A stretch of 64,000 nt of DNA from Panacibacter ginsenosidivorans (GCF_007971225.1 NZ_CP042435.1:4343501-4407500), one strand, 5' to 3'. Numbered from the stretch's first letter, positions 35,101 to 44,440 are shown. The notes: generated by a model not told the origin, from the sequence alone. Numbers and translations: made by a program.

Positions 35101-35374
35101 ACTGATCTGGCTCAAACCCGGTTGCCTTTTTACATTTAGCCCAATATAGTCTATTTTAAAAGCTGGCTTTATGGTGCAGCGATAAGGAATAAATGGTAAA
35201 TTATTCAAAACCAGGTTAAACCGGCATTGCTTTTCGCAGCAACTGTTCAACATTCTTTGGTTAGTAATGTCCACCAAAGTGATTCAGATGTACGGTATGG
35301 TATAATACACATATAAAACCAAGCGCCATCTACTGCGCTCACTTCCATTGATATTACGGCAAGATTTAAGAATA

Positions 35375-36391
35375 TTAATTATTCTCCAGCTGTTTAATAT
35401 AGGTGTTCATTAACTTAAGATATTTGTCAACTTCCGAAAGAATTAATTTTCTTTCGGCATCATTTTTTGAATCCCTGGATCTGAGGCTATTTACTTTTGC
35501 CCTGATATTCGAGCGATAACTTTTATAGTAAATAAAAAGTTTGCGGTCTTTTTCAGTTTTTATGGAAGGGAAAAAATCATTATAGCAGCTTAGAAATAAG
35601 TCTGATAAATCCTGCCTGCCAAATGCATCAAGATCCATACACAAAAATGCAATTTCGTTCAATACATCAATCTGGCGGTAATCATCGTTGAATTCTATAC
35701 AATCAAAGGGCAGGGGAGATGGCAGTAAAAAAATATTTCTTGAATGTAAATCCCCATGGCAATCTCTGAAATACCCGGCTTTAAGCCTCGCGGCTACGAG
35801 GTCTTTATTCCTTTCCATAAATGCATAAGACATATCAATGGCCTGGCTAATGATAATGCTACTATTGCTATTTAAATATTCACCCAGATAATCTTTTTCT
35901 GCACCCAAATCATTAAATTTCTTTTGAACATCCAGTATATCTTTTTCGTAAATGATATTTGCACGTTTGTGAAAAGAGGCTATTTTTTCTGCTAAATGCT
36001 GTATATCAGATTGGGTTACTTTGTTGCTGGCTAAAAGTAAATCCATTTGCTTTTCCCTGTCCATTTTTCTCATTCTCACAGCGTGATCTATTATCACACC
36101 ATCTTTCTCTCCGATAAAGACGTTGCCGGAGGACTCTCTTACAGTTTGTACGTCCAGGTACATGTCATCGCTTAATCTTCTGTTTAATTCGACTTCCCTT
36201 TCACAATAGTATTTTCTTGCTTCTATTGTGGAAAAGTCAAGAAATGAATAATGAATAGGCTTTTTTATTTTATACACAAGCCGGTTACATAAAAACACCC
36301 AGGAAATATGTGTTTCAATCAATTCAGGACGGGATAAATCTTCAGGAAAACTTCCTTCCAATAGTAGCTTGTTAATTTGTTCCTTTGTCAT
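35375..36391 (-). CDS. COG2187-type aminoglycoside-phosphotransferase-like kinase
   Basis: 338 residues from ATG 36389-36391; a TTG two codons upstream is less likely. The N-terminal segment THISWVFLCNRLVYKIKKPI is typical of COG2187. A protein-kinase-like catalytic loop CHGDLHSRNIFLL lies about residue 210, followed by FDCIEFND, the usual D-x-E/D metal motif. In many bacteria this domain is fused to an N-terminal COG0645 P-loop kinase; here the two are separate, with overlapping ends (20 bp). The physiological substrate of the family is unknown. A second copy lies at 42187-43233. Confidence 0.82.
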   Translation of the reverse strand: MTKEQINKLLLEGSFPEDLSRPELIETHISWVFLCNRLVYKIKKPIHYSFLDFSTIEARKYYCEREVELNRRLSDDMYLDVQTVRESSGNVFIGEKDGVIIDHAVRMRKMDREKQMDLLLASNKVTQSDIQHLAEKIASFHKRANIIYEKDILDVQKKFNDLGAEKDYLGEYLNSNSSIIISQAIDMSYAFMERNKDLVAARLKAGYFRDCHGDLHSRNIFLLPSPLPFDCIEFNDDYRQIDVLNEIAFLCMDLDAFGRQDLSDLFLSCYNDFFPSIKTEKDRKLFIYYKSYRSNIRAKVNSLRSRDSKNDAERKLILSEVDKYLKLMNTYIKQLENN

Positions 36392-36878
36392 CACCAAGGT
36401 GCAGGTAATCTGCAGTTTTTTCTAGCATGTCTTTAATATTATCATCCGTTGATGTCAGTATCAAATGATTTTCATGCAAAGGCTCCCATTCCTGGTTGAT
36501 TTTTTTATAGACCTCAAAATCAGCTTCACTATCTCCTCTCGGTCTTTTCAATCTTTCCCTGATTAAAGGCTCTTCTGCTGTGACTTCAATAAAAACAAGA
36601 TCTTTATTTTTCACTTCATCAATAAATTTTTTCCTGATATCATTTGTGTAAAAGGTGGCGTCCAGTACCACATTTTTGTTTTGTTTTATTGCCTTTTGCA
36701 TTTGGGCAAGCATTTCATTGTATACTGATAATTTCTCTTTTATTGAATATGTTCTGATACCAAACATCTGCTTTCGCAGTTTGTCACTGTTTAAATAATC
36801 CCCATGGATCATCTCTGCAACACGAGAAGCAAAATAACTTTTACCTGAACCTGGCAAACCAAAGACCATTATAATCAT
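36372..36878 (-). CDS. COG0645-type P-loop kinase
   Basis: 168 residues. Walker A GLPGSGKSYFASRV (residues 7-20), then a DLDAT-like VLDATFYTNDIRKKFIDEVK and the lid-like RERLKRPRGDSE. This is the small AAA/gluconate-kinase-like family usually found as the N-terminal half of a two-domain protein with COG2187. Its last 20 bp overlap the start of that partner gene, so the pair is translationally coupled and probably works together as a phosphotransferase. The substrate is not known. Confidence 0.85.
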   Translation of the reverse strand: MIIMVFGLPGSGKSYFASRVAEMIHGDYLNSDKLRKQMFGIRTYSIKEKLSVYNEMLAQMQKAIKQNKNVVLDATFYTNDIRKKFIDEVKNKDLVFIEVTAEEPLIRERLKRPRGDSEADFEVYKKINQEWEPLHENHLILTSTDDNIKDMLEKTADYLHLGDDKGTN

Positions 36879-37388
36879 GGAGGGATATTTTTAAAAATCC
36901 AATACTTGTGCTTCATTCATTATTATCAGCACAAATCTAAAACTAATTAAATGAGGGTATTATGATTTTCATCATTCGTGTAGAATGATACAATGAAAGT
37001 TTAATTCATTTTTTCACAACATGTCATAAAAAAAACCCTTTATAACGAGAAAGAAGATCAGCGACAGCTTATAATGAAAGGAAATTATTTACTCAAACAA
37101 ATTGTATTCATCCCCCCGTAAGATCAACCAGGTTACCTAAAAAACTCCAGTTAGAAAAAGCAATGAGTGAACAGATCATTGCATTTGGTGAATTGATCGG
37201 GTTGCATAAAAGAAAAAACGAAAACGAAAAAGCTTGTATTTCTACTGACCTTTTTTTGTTGCCAAAGGCATAGTGATTCCTTGATAAATCATAGGTTATA
37301 ACAACTTAAGAAAAATCAGTCTTTCGGCTGATAATAATCATTTTTCAAGGGAGATAAAAGCTATAGATTTGATAAGTAAAAATTTTTT

Positions 37389-37547
37389 ATGATAGCCCCA
37401 GAAAAGGTTCAATTAGAAATAGTTGTTTACTGGTTTGTCATAATAATTTTATTTATTATGCTGGTACTGTATGGAAGGCAGTTAATGGGATGGATACTGC
37501 TAAAACTGTATGAGTATTTTATTCAACATAATCCGATGAAATTGTAA
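37389..37547 (+). CDS. Small single-span membrane protein
   Basis: 52 residues: MIAPEKVQLEIVVYWFVIII then LFIMLVLYGRQLMGW and a short basic tail ending NPMKL. One long hydrophobic helix (about residues 11-29) with an acidic N-terminus and a polar C-terminus. The gap 36879-37388 upstream contains no other gene I can support. No family recognised; the clean helix and fixed termini argue that it is real. Confidence 0.4.
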   Translation: MIAPEKVQLEIVVYWFVIIILFIMLVLYGRQLMGWILLKLYEYFIQHNPMKL

Positions 37548-37656
37548 TTTATCTTAGAAAGTGACTGGTGTTCTCACTTTCTGAAAGAAATAAATAATTC
37601 ATATTGCAGATCTTATGAAGGTGATATAAATGCTTTTTTGACAAAAAAAAATTACA

Positions 37657-37752
37657 ATGGAAGCGATAAAGTCGAACTATATACTTATAATTATTCTTGC
37701 CATTGTCATTTTCGTAATAGCAGTAAGGATAGTTAAAACGACCAAAAAATAA
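37657..37752 (+). CDS. Very small single-span membrane peptide
   Basis: 31 residues: MEAIKSNYILIIILAIVIFV then IAVRIVKTTKK. One membrane helix with a basic C-terminal end, the usual layout of stress-induced single-span peptides. It lies 75 bp upstream of the DUF302 gene on the same strand. Too short for any homology claim. Confidence 0.4.
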   Translation: MEAIKSNYILIIILAIVIFVIAVRIVKTTKK

Positions 37753-37827
37753 TTACTGCAAACTTGTTATAATTAGTGGACTAAAAGTGAATTTAATGAA
37801 TGATCACAGCAATGTAAATTATTTGCA

Positions 37828-38214
37828 ATGGAGTACCATTTCAGCAAAACAGTAAATATTTCTTTTGAAGAGGAAGTTGAGAAAGTAATTGCCGAATTAC
37901 AAAAGGAGGGATTCGGAATAATTACCCGTATCGATATGAAAGAAACTTTAAAAAAGAAAATCAATGTTGATTTCAGAAAATATATAATACTGGGAGCCTG
38001 CAATCCACGTTATGCTTATGAAGCTTTACTGGAAGAAGATAAACTTGGTGTGTTTTTGCCGTGTAATGTGGTGATACAGGAACACGAAGTTGGTAAAGTG
38101 GAAATTTCCATAGTAAATCCTGAAGAATTGATGCATAGCGTGAGCGATCTTAATTTGAGAACATTTGCCACAGAAATAAAAGAATCTTTACAACAGGTAT
38201 TGAATAACTGTTAA
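37828..38214 (+). CDS. DUF302 domain protein
   Basis: 128 residues. EYHFSKTVNISFEEEVEKVI at the start, then KEGFGIITRIDMKETLKKKI, YIILGACNPRYAYEALLEED and LPCNVVIQEHE, which are the conserved parts of DUF302. The fold is known but the role is not; a redox or metal-binding function has been suggested because some members carry haem or a conserved cysteine. No signal peptide is present, so it is cytoplasmic here. Confidence 0.88.
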   Translation: MEYHFSKTVNISFEEEVEKVIAELQKEGFGIITRIDMKETLKKKINVDFRKYIILGACNPRYAYEALLEEDKLGVFLPCNVVIQEHEVGKVEISIVNPEELMHSVSDLNLRTFATEIKESLQQVLNNC

Positions 38215-38511
38215 TATAAATACCTTATTTTAATAAAATATTGCTGATAAAAATTATGCAGCACACGTTGATATTAATCATAAGCTGTAATCATTTATTT
38301 TTTATTTTGCAGGCTGCTGCATTCATGGTATCATTCCTTACATCGCCCACTTCAACTTCTATTCTATTGATTAAAGCATGATGCCGAATATAAATGATTT
38401 GATAAAATCACGAACAATATAAAGAAAAGTGATATGCTTATATATTGAACTGTGTATTTAAAGAATGGAACCTTCAAAGGTAATAGAGGTTTTTAATAAA
38501 AAAGTGTCCAA

Positions 38512-39558
38512 TTAATTGGGATAAATAATGCCATTACTCAAAGTAGCTTTTTCAATTTCGCCTTTATCTAAACGTTGTTCCGGAGGAATATATTTTAGAT
38601 TCAAAAAATGATACATTTCTTCTTCTGTGGAACCCGCTAATCTTTTGCCGGAAATTGCATCATATAATCCATACTCATTTATTTTAAAGCCTTTTTGTTT
38701 GGCAATCATTCTGAGTTTGATATTATGTTCTTTGGATCCTGTGAAGTATAGCATAGCTGCACCATATTCGTAATCATTTACCAGGCGGATATCTACCTGT
38801 ACATTTTCATAGTTCAATATTACACTGGCTTTGGTAGAGCCCTTTACCAATACTTTCGCTACCTGTGGTAGTTTAATAATCCTGTTAACGATCTTTTTTC
38901 TGTCCTTGCTTTCGGCGAGTATAACAATATCAATATCTCCAATGGTTTCTTTTTTTCTACGCAGACTGCCCGCTAATTCTGCTTTTTGCACGCCGGGCAT
39001 TTTTTTTATTTCATTTACTATTTCATTGCCGATTCTTTCAGCATCTTTTAGCAGTATGCGTTTGGGTTCCTTGAATAATTTCAGAGCCCGTTTCATATTT
39101 TCAATTTTCTTTTCGCCAAAGCCCCTTAATCCCTCCAGTTTATCTGTCTCCAATGCTTTGATTAAGTCTTCCCTGTTTTTGATACCGCGTTTATCATGCA
39201 ATTGTTTTAATGTAGCAGGACCAAAACCGGTAATGTCCATCAGCTCCAGTAACTCATAAGGCACGCGCTTTTTAAGCAGTTCAAATGTTTCTATTTTGCC
39301 AGTATGAAGGTATTCTATAATTTTTTCGGCTATGCTTTCTCCAATACCACCAATTTCATCAAGTGTTTTCACATCACCTGAATAACAAGCAATATCTTCT
39401 TTCATATTACGCAATATCCTGGAAACATTTTCATAGGCAATAGCGCGGAAACGTTCTTCGCTTCCCAGATAGCGGTAACAATCTGCCATATGATGAAATA
39501 TAGATGCAAGTGACAAATTGTTTTGAATAATATTTTTTTTTGACAAACCCTCAAACAT
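38512..39558 (-). CDS. polX: Family X DNA polymerase (PolX) lacking the PHP domain
   Basis: 348 residues. The N-terminal HhH region (LSLASIFHHMADCYRYLGSE, DEIGGIGESIAEKIIEY, LMDITGFGPATLKQLHDKRG) is followed by the nucleotidyl-transferase palm with LAGSLRRKKETIGDIDIVIL (about residues 199-218; the two Asp bind metal) and a third Asp in VQVDIRLVN. Ordinary bacterial PolX has about 570 residues, with a C-terminal PHP exonuclease. Here it ends at the PHP border (YIPPEQRLDKGEIEKATLSN) and nothing PHP-like follows. It may fill short DNA gaps in repair but would lack 3'-5' exonuclease activity. Confidence 0.87.
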   Translation of the reverse strand: MFEGLSKKNIIQNNLSLASIFHHMADCYRYLGSEERFRAIAYENVSRILRNMKEDIACYSGDVKTLDEIGGIGESIAEKIIEYLHTGKIETFELLKKRVPYELLELMDITGFGPATLKQLHDKRGIKNREDLIKALETDKLEGLRGFGEKKIENMKRALKLFKEPKRILLKDAERIGNEIVNEIKKMPGVQKAELAGSLRRKKETIGDIDIVILAESKDRKKIVNRIIKLPQVAKVLVKGSTKASVILNYENVQVDIRLVNDYEYGAAMLYFTGSKEHNIKLRMIAKQKGFKINEYGLYDAISGKRLAGSTEEEMYHFLNLKYIPPEQRLDKGEIEKATLSNGIIYPN

Positions 39559-39579
39559 AAAGTATCTATTTGTTGCATG

Positions 39580-39640
39580 GAGTACAAACTGCTAAAGAGT
39601 GCGACGCAACGAAAGCCCAATCATAATTCTTCACTCTGCT
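39580..39640 (-). repeat. GCGTC palindromic repeat, right half, subtype A
   Basis: GTACAAACTGCTAAAGAG then TGCGACGCAACGAAAGCCC and AATCATAATTC. It begins 22 bp upstream of the polX start. Confidence 0.78.
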
Positions 39641-39765
39641 AAATAAAAGGCAAATAACAGGCTAAACCCTTTTCCAGTCTATGAGGATAATCACTATATG
39701 TTGTGATAGCTATCAGTGTTTTAAGCGATAACTAAAAGTAGTTTCGTTATCTAAAAAAGCTTGCT

Positions 39766-40069
39766 ATGAATGCGGTCATTACACCGGAAATACGTGAAGT
39801 AATTGGGGCTGTTCACTATAGGCCCGCCGTATCAATTATTATTCCGTTTGAACCAAAGATGAGTTTGAGACTACATGTATGCTGCTCAATATGGAAGTGA
39901 TGAAGATGTTATTTATAAAGCCTCTGAGCCTTACAATAAATTTTCTCATATAAAAGATGCAGTGGATGATGTGATTGAAAAAGTACTGGAAACTGGTGGG
40001 GATGTGGAATTTGTAGATAAAGATGTACTGGATGCGTACAAACATATTGCACTTATACAATATTATTAA
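39766..40069 (+). pseudogene. Internally deleted baeRF-type (bacterial release-factor-like) protein
   Basis: The first part reads MNAVITPEIREVIGAVHYRP then AVSIIIPFEPKMSL, the expected N-terminus of the baeRF3/7 group as I know it from Bacteroidota. It then shifts frame at once into a second part reading MYAAQYGSDEDVIYKASEPY and, at the end, GGDVEFVDKDVLDAYKHIAL, the expected C-terminus. The roughly 300 residues that should lie between are absent. The result cannot make a normal protein. The family assignment is from memory of conserved ends. Confidence 0.6.
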
Positions 40070-40251
40070 ACAAGAAATTTTATGAAAACAATATTGTTGC
40101 AATTGATTTAGTCATGTTCCGGTGATGTTAATTCATCAATAATCTTGCTTAAGCTTATCTCCTTTATTCTCAGTATTTTACTAAAGTCATTAATCACCAA
40201 ATGCAAACACTTCTTTTGTTGAGAAATAGTTACGACATAAAGCAAAAAGTT

Positions 40252-40881
40252 ATGAAAAAGAGTTTTGTATCACTTTTATTAATCACGCTTATTGTAATAT
40301 CATGTACAAATACCCGTATTACTTCTTCATGGAAAGCGCCTGCCTCAACGCCTGTTAAGTACAAAAAAATCTTAGTCATAGCATTATCTCAACCGGATAA
40401 CAGCCTGAAAGAAAAAATGGAACAGCACTTGGTAGGAGATCTAAAATCACACGCCATTGATGCTATTTCCGCGTATCAGCAATATGGTCCTAAAGAATTT
40501 GATAAAATGAATGAAGAAGGGTTTGTTGAGCAAATAAAAAATACAGGAACAGATGCGATAATGACAATTGTATTGCTTGATAAATCAAAAGAACGTAATT
40601 ACGTTCCCAATCACATTATTTACACACCATATGCAATTTATTATGACCGTTTCTGGGGTTATTACACAACGATATATGGACGTGTCTATACCCCCGGTTA
40701 TTATGTTACCAATACTGAATATTTCTGGGAAAGCAATTTATATGATGCAACTACCAAACACCTTGTTTATTCTGTTCAAACAAAATCTTTCAACCCCGAT
40801 AATTCAGAATCACTGGCGCATGAATATGGACAGCTGATTGTAAGTGACATGGTAAAGAAAGAAGTAATTGGCAAGGAGTAA
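40252..40881 (+). CDS. Lipoprotein of unknown function, DUF4136-like
   Basis: 209 residues from ATG 40252 (an upstream ATG at 40201 would spoil the signal peptide). MKKSFVSLLLITLIVISC is a lipoprotein signal with Cys18 as the acylated residue. The mature part (TRITSSWKAPAS ... GTDAIMTIVLLDKSKERNYV, tyrosine-rich IIYTPYAIYYDRFWGYYTTI) resembles exported DUF4136-like proteins of Bacteroidota, whose function is unknown. It stands alone downstream of the baeRF remnant. Confidence 0.75.
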   Translation: MKKSFVSLLLITLIVISCTNTRITSSWKAPASTPVKYKKILVIALSQPDNSLKEKMEQHLVGDLKSHAIDAISAYQQYGPKEFDKMNEEGFVEQIKNTGTDAIMTIVLLDKSKERNYVPNHIIYTPYAIYYDRFWGYYTTIYGRVYTPGYYVTNTEYFWESNLYDATTKHLVYSVQTKSFNPDNSESLAHEYGQLIVSDMVKKEVIGKE

Positions 40882-41042
40882 ACCAATTCATTCAATGAGT
40901 ACATTCAAAGTAAGCTAAATTTTATGACTGTTGAATTTCATTTGCCGCAGGAAAAAGTCAAGACACAAATAAATTAAAAACACATTTCATATTTAAAGTG
41001 AAGTAAGAAGTAACTTCTTCCAGACAATACAAAATGCATGAG

Positions 41043-41080
41043 GTAGCTGTAGCGTCGCAATTTTCGTAATTTGGTTCTTT
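41043..41080 (+). repeat. Worn GCGTC repeat fragment
   Basis: GTAGCTGTAGCGTCGCAATT then TTCGTAATTTGG; the core is recognisable but both flanks have diverged. The remainder of 40882-41203 shows nothing I can name. Confidence 0.45.
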
Positions 41081-41203
41081 TGTCATTATTTAAAAAATAA
41101 TAATTTATATTCCTAATTACCGAATATAACTATTCAGATTATTAACGTTCATCCGGCAAATCAATGACGGTTTAAGATTATAAGCTATTAGAACTTATTT
41201 TTT

Positions 41204-42175
41204 ATGAAACTTTTTTCTTTATTTAATAGTATAGAATTCGGTGAGCAAATCGCAAAGGAATTGAATATTCCGCTAAGCATGCATGAAGAAAGAGAATTTG
41301 AAGACGGTGAACACAAAATCCGTTCAATGGAAAATGTGCGCAATGAAGAAGTATTCGTGATTCATTCTTTATATAGTGATGGAATGCAAAGTGTAAATGA
41401 TAAACTTTGCCGTTTACTATTCTTTATAGGCGCATTAAAAGATGCCTCCGCGAAAAATGTCACAGCTGTTGTTCCTTATTTGTGCTATGCACGTAAGGAC
41501 AGGAAAACAAAATCAAGGGACCCCATTACTACACGTTATATAGCACAACTTTTTGAAGCAGTTGGAACCGATCGTATCATAACAATGGACGTACACAACA
41601 TCCAGGCATTTCAAAATAGTTTTCGCTGTTCCACTGAAAATCTTGAAGCAAAAAAAATATTTGCAGATTATTTAGCTCCATTGATTTCAAATGAAAATGT
41701 GGTGATTGTGTCTCCTGATATTGGAGGCATTAAAAGAGCAGAACAGTTTCAGCAGTCTTTACAGAAAAGGATGGAGAGAAATATTCCCCTGGCGTTTATG
41801 GAAAAATACAGGAGCCAGGGAGTTGTATCGGGCTCCATATTGTTGGGAGAAGTAAAAGATAAAACTGCTATCATTGTTGATGATCTTATCAGTACAGGAA
41901 CTACTATAGCCCGTACAGCCACAGCTTGTAAAAAAGCAGGAGCTAAAAAAATATTTGCACTTGCCACTCACGGAATCTTCACGGGAAATCCAGACGAGGT
42001 TTTTGGTAAAGAAATGTTGCAGCAAATAATTATTACGAATACCATTCCGCCTTTCAGGTTAAACAATACAAAGACGAAAGAGAAAGTAACGGTATTAAAT
42101 GCAGCAACCTTGTTTGCTGAGACAATAAAAAGAATAAATGAAGGAGGTTCGATTACAGCACTGCTGAATGATTAA
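41204..42175 (+). CDS. prs: Ribose-phosphate pyrophosphokinase (PRPP synthetase), probable second copy
   Basis: 323 residues. Conserved parts include YLCYARKDRKTKSRDPITTR (ATP loop with RKD), IITMDVHNIQAFQNSF (Mg-binding DxH) and the PRPP-binding loop IIVDDLISTGTTIARTA. It makes PRPP from ribose-5-phosphate and ATP. The N-terminus (KLFSLFNSIEFGEQIAKELN) departs from the canonical S-G-x-x-x-x-L-A start and the flexible loop is shorter, so this is a divergent member. It is followed after 11 bp by a COG2187 kinase and lies close to NAD salvage genes that use PRPP. Confidence 0.88.
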   Translation: MKLFSLFNSIEFGEQIAKELNIPLSMHEEREFEDGEHKIRSMENVRNEEVFVIHSLYSDGMQSVNDKLCRLLFFIGALKDASAKNVTAVVPYLCYARKDRKTKSRDPITTRYIAQLFEAVGTDRIITMDVHNIQAFQNSFRCSTENLEAKKIFADYLAPLISNENVVIVSPDIGGIKRAEQFQQSLQKRMERNIPLAFMEKYRSQGVVSGSILLGEVKDKTAIIVDDLISTGTTIARTATACKKAGAKKIFALATHGIFTGNPDEVFGKEMLQQIIITNTIPPFRLNNTKTKEKVTVLNAATLFAETIKRINEGGSITALLND

Positions 42176-42186
42176 ATTGGGAACAA

Positions 42187-43233
42187 ATGACAACTAAAAA
42201 TACAGTAGAAGCAGTTACTGATAATCGTTTTTCGATTGAAGAAAAGGTTGCGTTTTTAAAACAGCCTGAAGTCTATCCTTTTCATGCACAAAAAGTGAAT
42301 ACAAAGGAGACGCACATGTCATGGATATTTTTTGTTGGCAATTTTGTGTACAAATTAAAAAAACCTGTCAGATACAATTACCTGGATCATCGAACGCTAG
42401 CCTCGAGATTGAAAGATTGCAGAAGAGAAATTCGGTTAAATAAAAAATTGGCTGAAGATATATACATAGGGCTTACACCACTCACTTCAACTGAAGAAGG
42501 TAAGTTAGAACTGAGCGGGAATGGTAAAATTGAAGAATGGTTGGTAAAAATGAACTACATATCTCAGGAAACAATGCTCGATCATGCTATAAGGCATAAT
42601 TGTATTAATGAAGAGCGATTAAAACAGGCGGCTTTATTGCTTTCAAATTTTTACAAGGAAGAGCCATCTGTAAGGATGGGTGAAGAGGAATACAAAAAAA
42701 AATTACGAAAAGAGGTTATAGAAAACTATAAAGCATTGATTCAACCGGACTATAAACTACCTGAACAGGTAATCAAAAAGCTTACAAACAAACTGCTCTG
42801 TTTCCTGGAGAAACATTCATTACTTTTTAACGAAAGGGTATCGCAGAAAAAAATTATTGAAGCGCATGGTGATCTTAGACCCGAGCATGTTTGCCTTACT
42901 CCAAAACCAGTGATTATTGATCGTCTTGAATTCAGCCGTGCATTGAGAATATTGGATACGGCTGAAGAGCTTTCTTACTTTGCAATGGAATGTGAAATGT
43001 TAGGAAATGTTGTTCTTGGTGAATTTTTTTTTAACACTTATTCCGAACAAACTTCAGATAATATAAATCCGTCATTGGTTCTTTTTTATAAAATAAAAAG
43101 AGCTTGTCTCCGGGCTTACCTTGGTGCAAGACATGTAACAGAATCGAATTATAAAAGAGACAACGGATGGCTTACCAAAGCAAACAGATATGTAGCACTG
43201 GCAGAACAATATGACAAAATACTTACAACGTAA
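42187..43233 (+). CDS. COG2187-type kinase, second copy
   Basis: 348 residues, paralogous to the protein at 35375-36391: THMSWIFFVGNFVYKLKKPV near residue 40, then the catalytic loop EAHGDLRPEHVCL followed by IIDRLEFSRALRILD. His replaces the usual Asn in the loop (HGDxxxEH), a variant I believe recurs in this family. There is no P-loop kinase next to it. It is 11 bp downstream of the PRPP synthetase, so the two are probably one transcript. A phosphotransfer role on an unknown small molecule is inferred. Confidence 0.8.
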   Translation: MTTKNTVEAVTDNRFSIEEKVAFLKQPEVYPFHAQKVNTKETHMSWIFFVGNFVYKLKKPVRYNYLDHRTLASRLKDCRREIRLNKKLAEDIYIGLTPLTSTEEGKLELSGNGKIEEWLVKMNYISQETMLDHAIRHNCINEERLKQAALLLSNFYKEEPSVRMGEEEYKKKLRKEVIENYKALIQPDYKLPEQVIKKLTNKLLCFLEKHSLLFNERVSQKKIIEAHGDLRPEHVCLTPKPVIIDRLEFSRALRILDTAEELSYFAMECEMLGNVVLGEFFFNTYSEQTSDNINPSLVLFYKIKRACLRAYLGARHVTESNYKRDNGWLTKANRYVALAEQYDKILTT

Positions 43234-43271
43234 TGTAATATTCTAAGATGAATAAAGTTTAGAATGCACAA

Positions 43272-43613
43272 ATGAATTACACAACAGGCGGTCCGATAAA
43301 AAATAATTTGTATAAAAGCAATAAAACGAAAACAGTGCAACCAATAAAATCTTTCTGGAGCCTTGATAAGCCAGAACTTTTCTATCAAACTGACTCTTCT
43401 CTAAATGGTTTAGCAGAAAGTGAGGCAAGTACCCGTTTACTCAACAACGCTGTCTTAATAAAATACCGAAATCATGAACGCAACGGTAAGAAAAAGCGGC
43501 ATAGAAAAGAAATACCAATTGATGAATTAGTACCGGGTGCTATTGTATTATTAAATGCCTGCGGTATTATCCCGGCAGATGCATGCATATACTGCGATAG
43601 CTTTATATTTTGA
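43272..43613 (+). pseudogene. Internally deleted P-type ATPase (MgtA-like) remnant
   Basis: 113 residues. It reads KSFWSLDKPELFYQTDSSLN then GLAESEASTRLL, the N-terminal cation-ATPase domain, and passes directly to KEIPIDELVPGAIVLLNACG then IIPADACIY, the actuator domain. The two membrane helices and about 100 residues that normally lie between are missing, and the catalytic DKTGT domain is absent altogether. The frame stays open across the junction, so a short protein could still be made, but it cannot transport ions. Confidence 0.7.
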
Positions 43614-43660
43614 ATGATAATAGATAATATTTGGATGTTAGCAAAACTCAGGGGCAGAAG

Positions 43661-44440
43661 ATGACAGATGTACAGAATTTATTGGAAATAGCAAAGTATG
43701 CGGCGCTTGATGCAGGCAAAGCAGTTATGGAAATATACAGATCTGGGGAATTTGAAACAGATATAAAGACAGGCGCTTCTCCTGTAACCAAGGCAGATAA
43801 AATATCTCATACAATTATCACGGGGCACCTTGATAAGACCCATTTACCAGTTCTTTCCGAAGAAGGGGGGCATATTGATTTCAAAAAAAGAAAACAATGG
43901 GAATATTTTTGGTTGATAGATCCGCTTGACGGGACAAAAGAGTTTATTAATAAAAATGGTGAGTTCACTATCAATATTGCTTTCGTAAGACAGAATACCG
44001 CTGCCGGAGGTGTAATCTATGCGCCATGTAACGATACTTTGTATAGTGGGTCAAAAGAAACGGGGGCGTTCAAAAATGAGAAAGGGAGCCTGGTTGAATT
44101 TCCGCCATTGGCTGAAAGAGTTCAATTTAAAGATCTGCTGCAAAGAGAACATATAACAGTAATAGCTTCCAGATCTCACGTGAATTCTGAAACAATGACG
44201 TTTATAAAACAGTTTCAAAGTACAAAGCTTATGTCACTTGGCAGTTCACTTAAATTCATGCTACTTCTTGAAAACCGGGCTGATATTTATCCAAGATTGG
44301 GAGCGACGATGGAATGGGACACGGCGGCTGCTCATGCAATTTTAAACGCTTCCAACAGGGGCGTGTACCAGGCTGATATGAAATCAGAACTCTGTTATAA
44401 TAAACCTGATCTTACAAATCCGTTCTTTATTGCGTTTTAG
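43661..44440 (+). CDS. cysQ: CysQ-like 3'(2'),5'-bisphosphate nucleotidase
   Basis: 259 residues from ATG 43661, preceded by GGGGCAGAAG; a TTG start at 43631 would add ten residues. Motifs of the Li-sensitive inositol-phosphatase superfamily: SPVTKADKISH, PVLSEEGG, FWLIDPLDGTKEFINKNGEF (metal-binding D-P-L-D-G-T) and MEWDTAAAHAIL. CysQ removes the 3'-phosphate of PAP; some relatives act on NADP. Next to it, convergent, are the NAD salvage genes pncB-pncA. The stop codon overlaps the end of pncA by 14 bp, so the two genes are tail-to-tail. Confidence 0.87.
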   Translation: MTDVQNLLEIAKYAALDAGKAVMEIYRSGEFETDIKTGASPVTKADKISHTIITGHLDKTHLPVLSEEGGHIDFKKRKQWEYFWLIDPLDGTKEFINKNGEFTINIAFVRQNTAAGGVIYAPCNDTLYSGSKETGAFKNEKGSLVEFPPLAERVQFKDLLQREHITVIASRSHVNSETMTFIKQFQSTKLMSLGSSLKFMLLLENRADIYPRLGATMEWDTAAAHAILNASNRGVYQADMKSELCYNKPDLTNPFFIAF

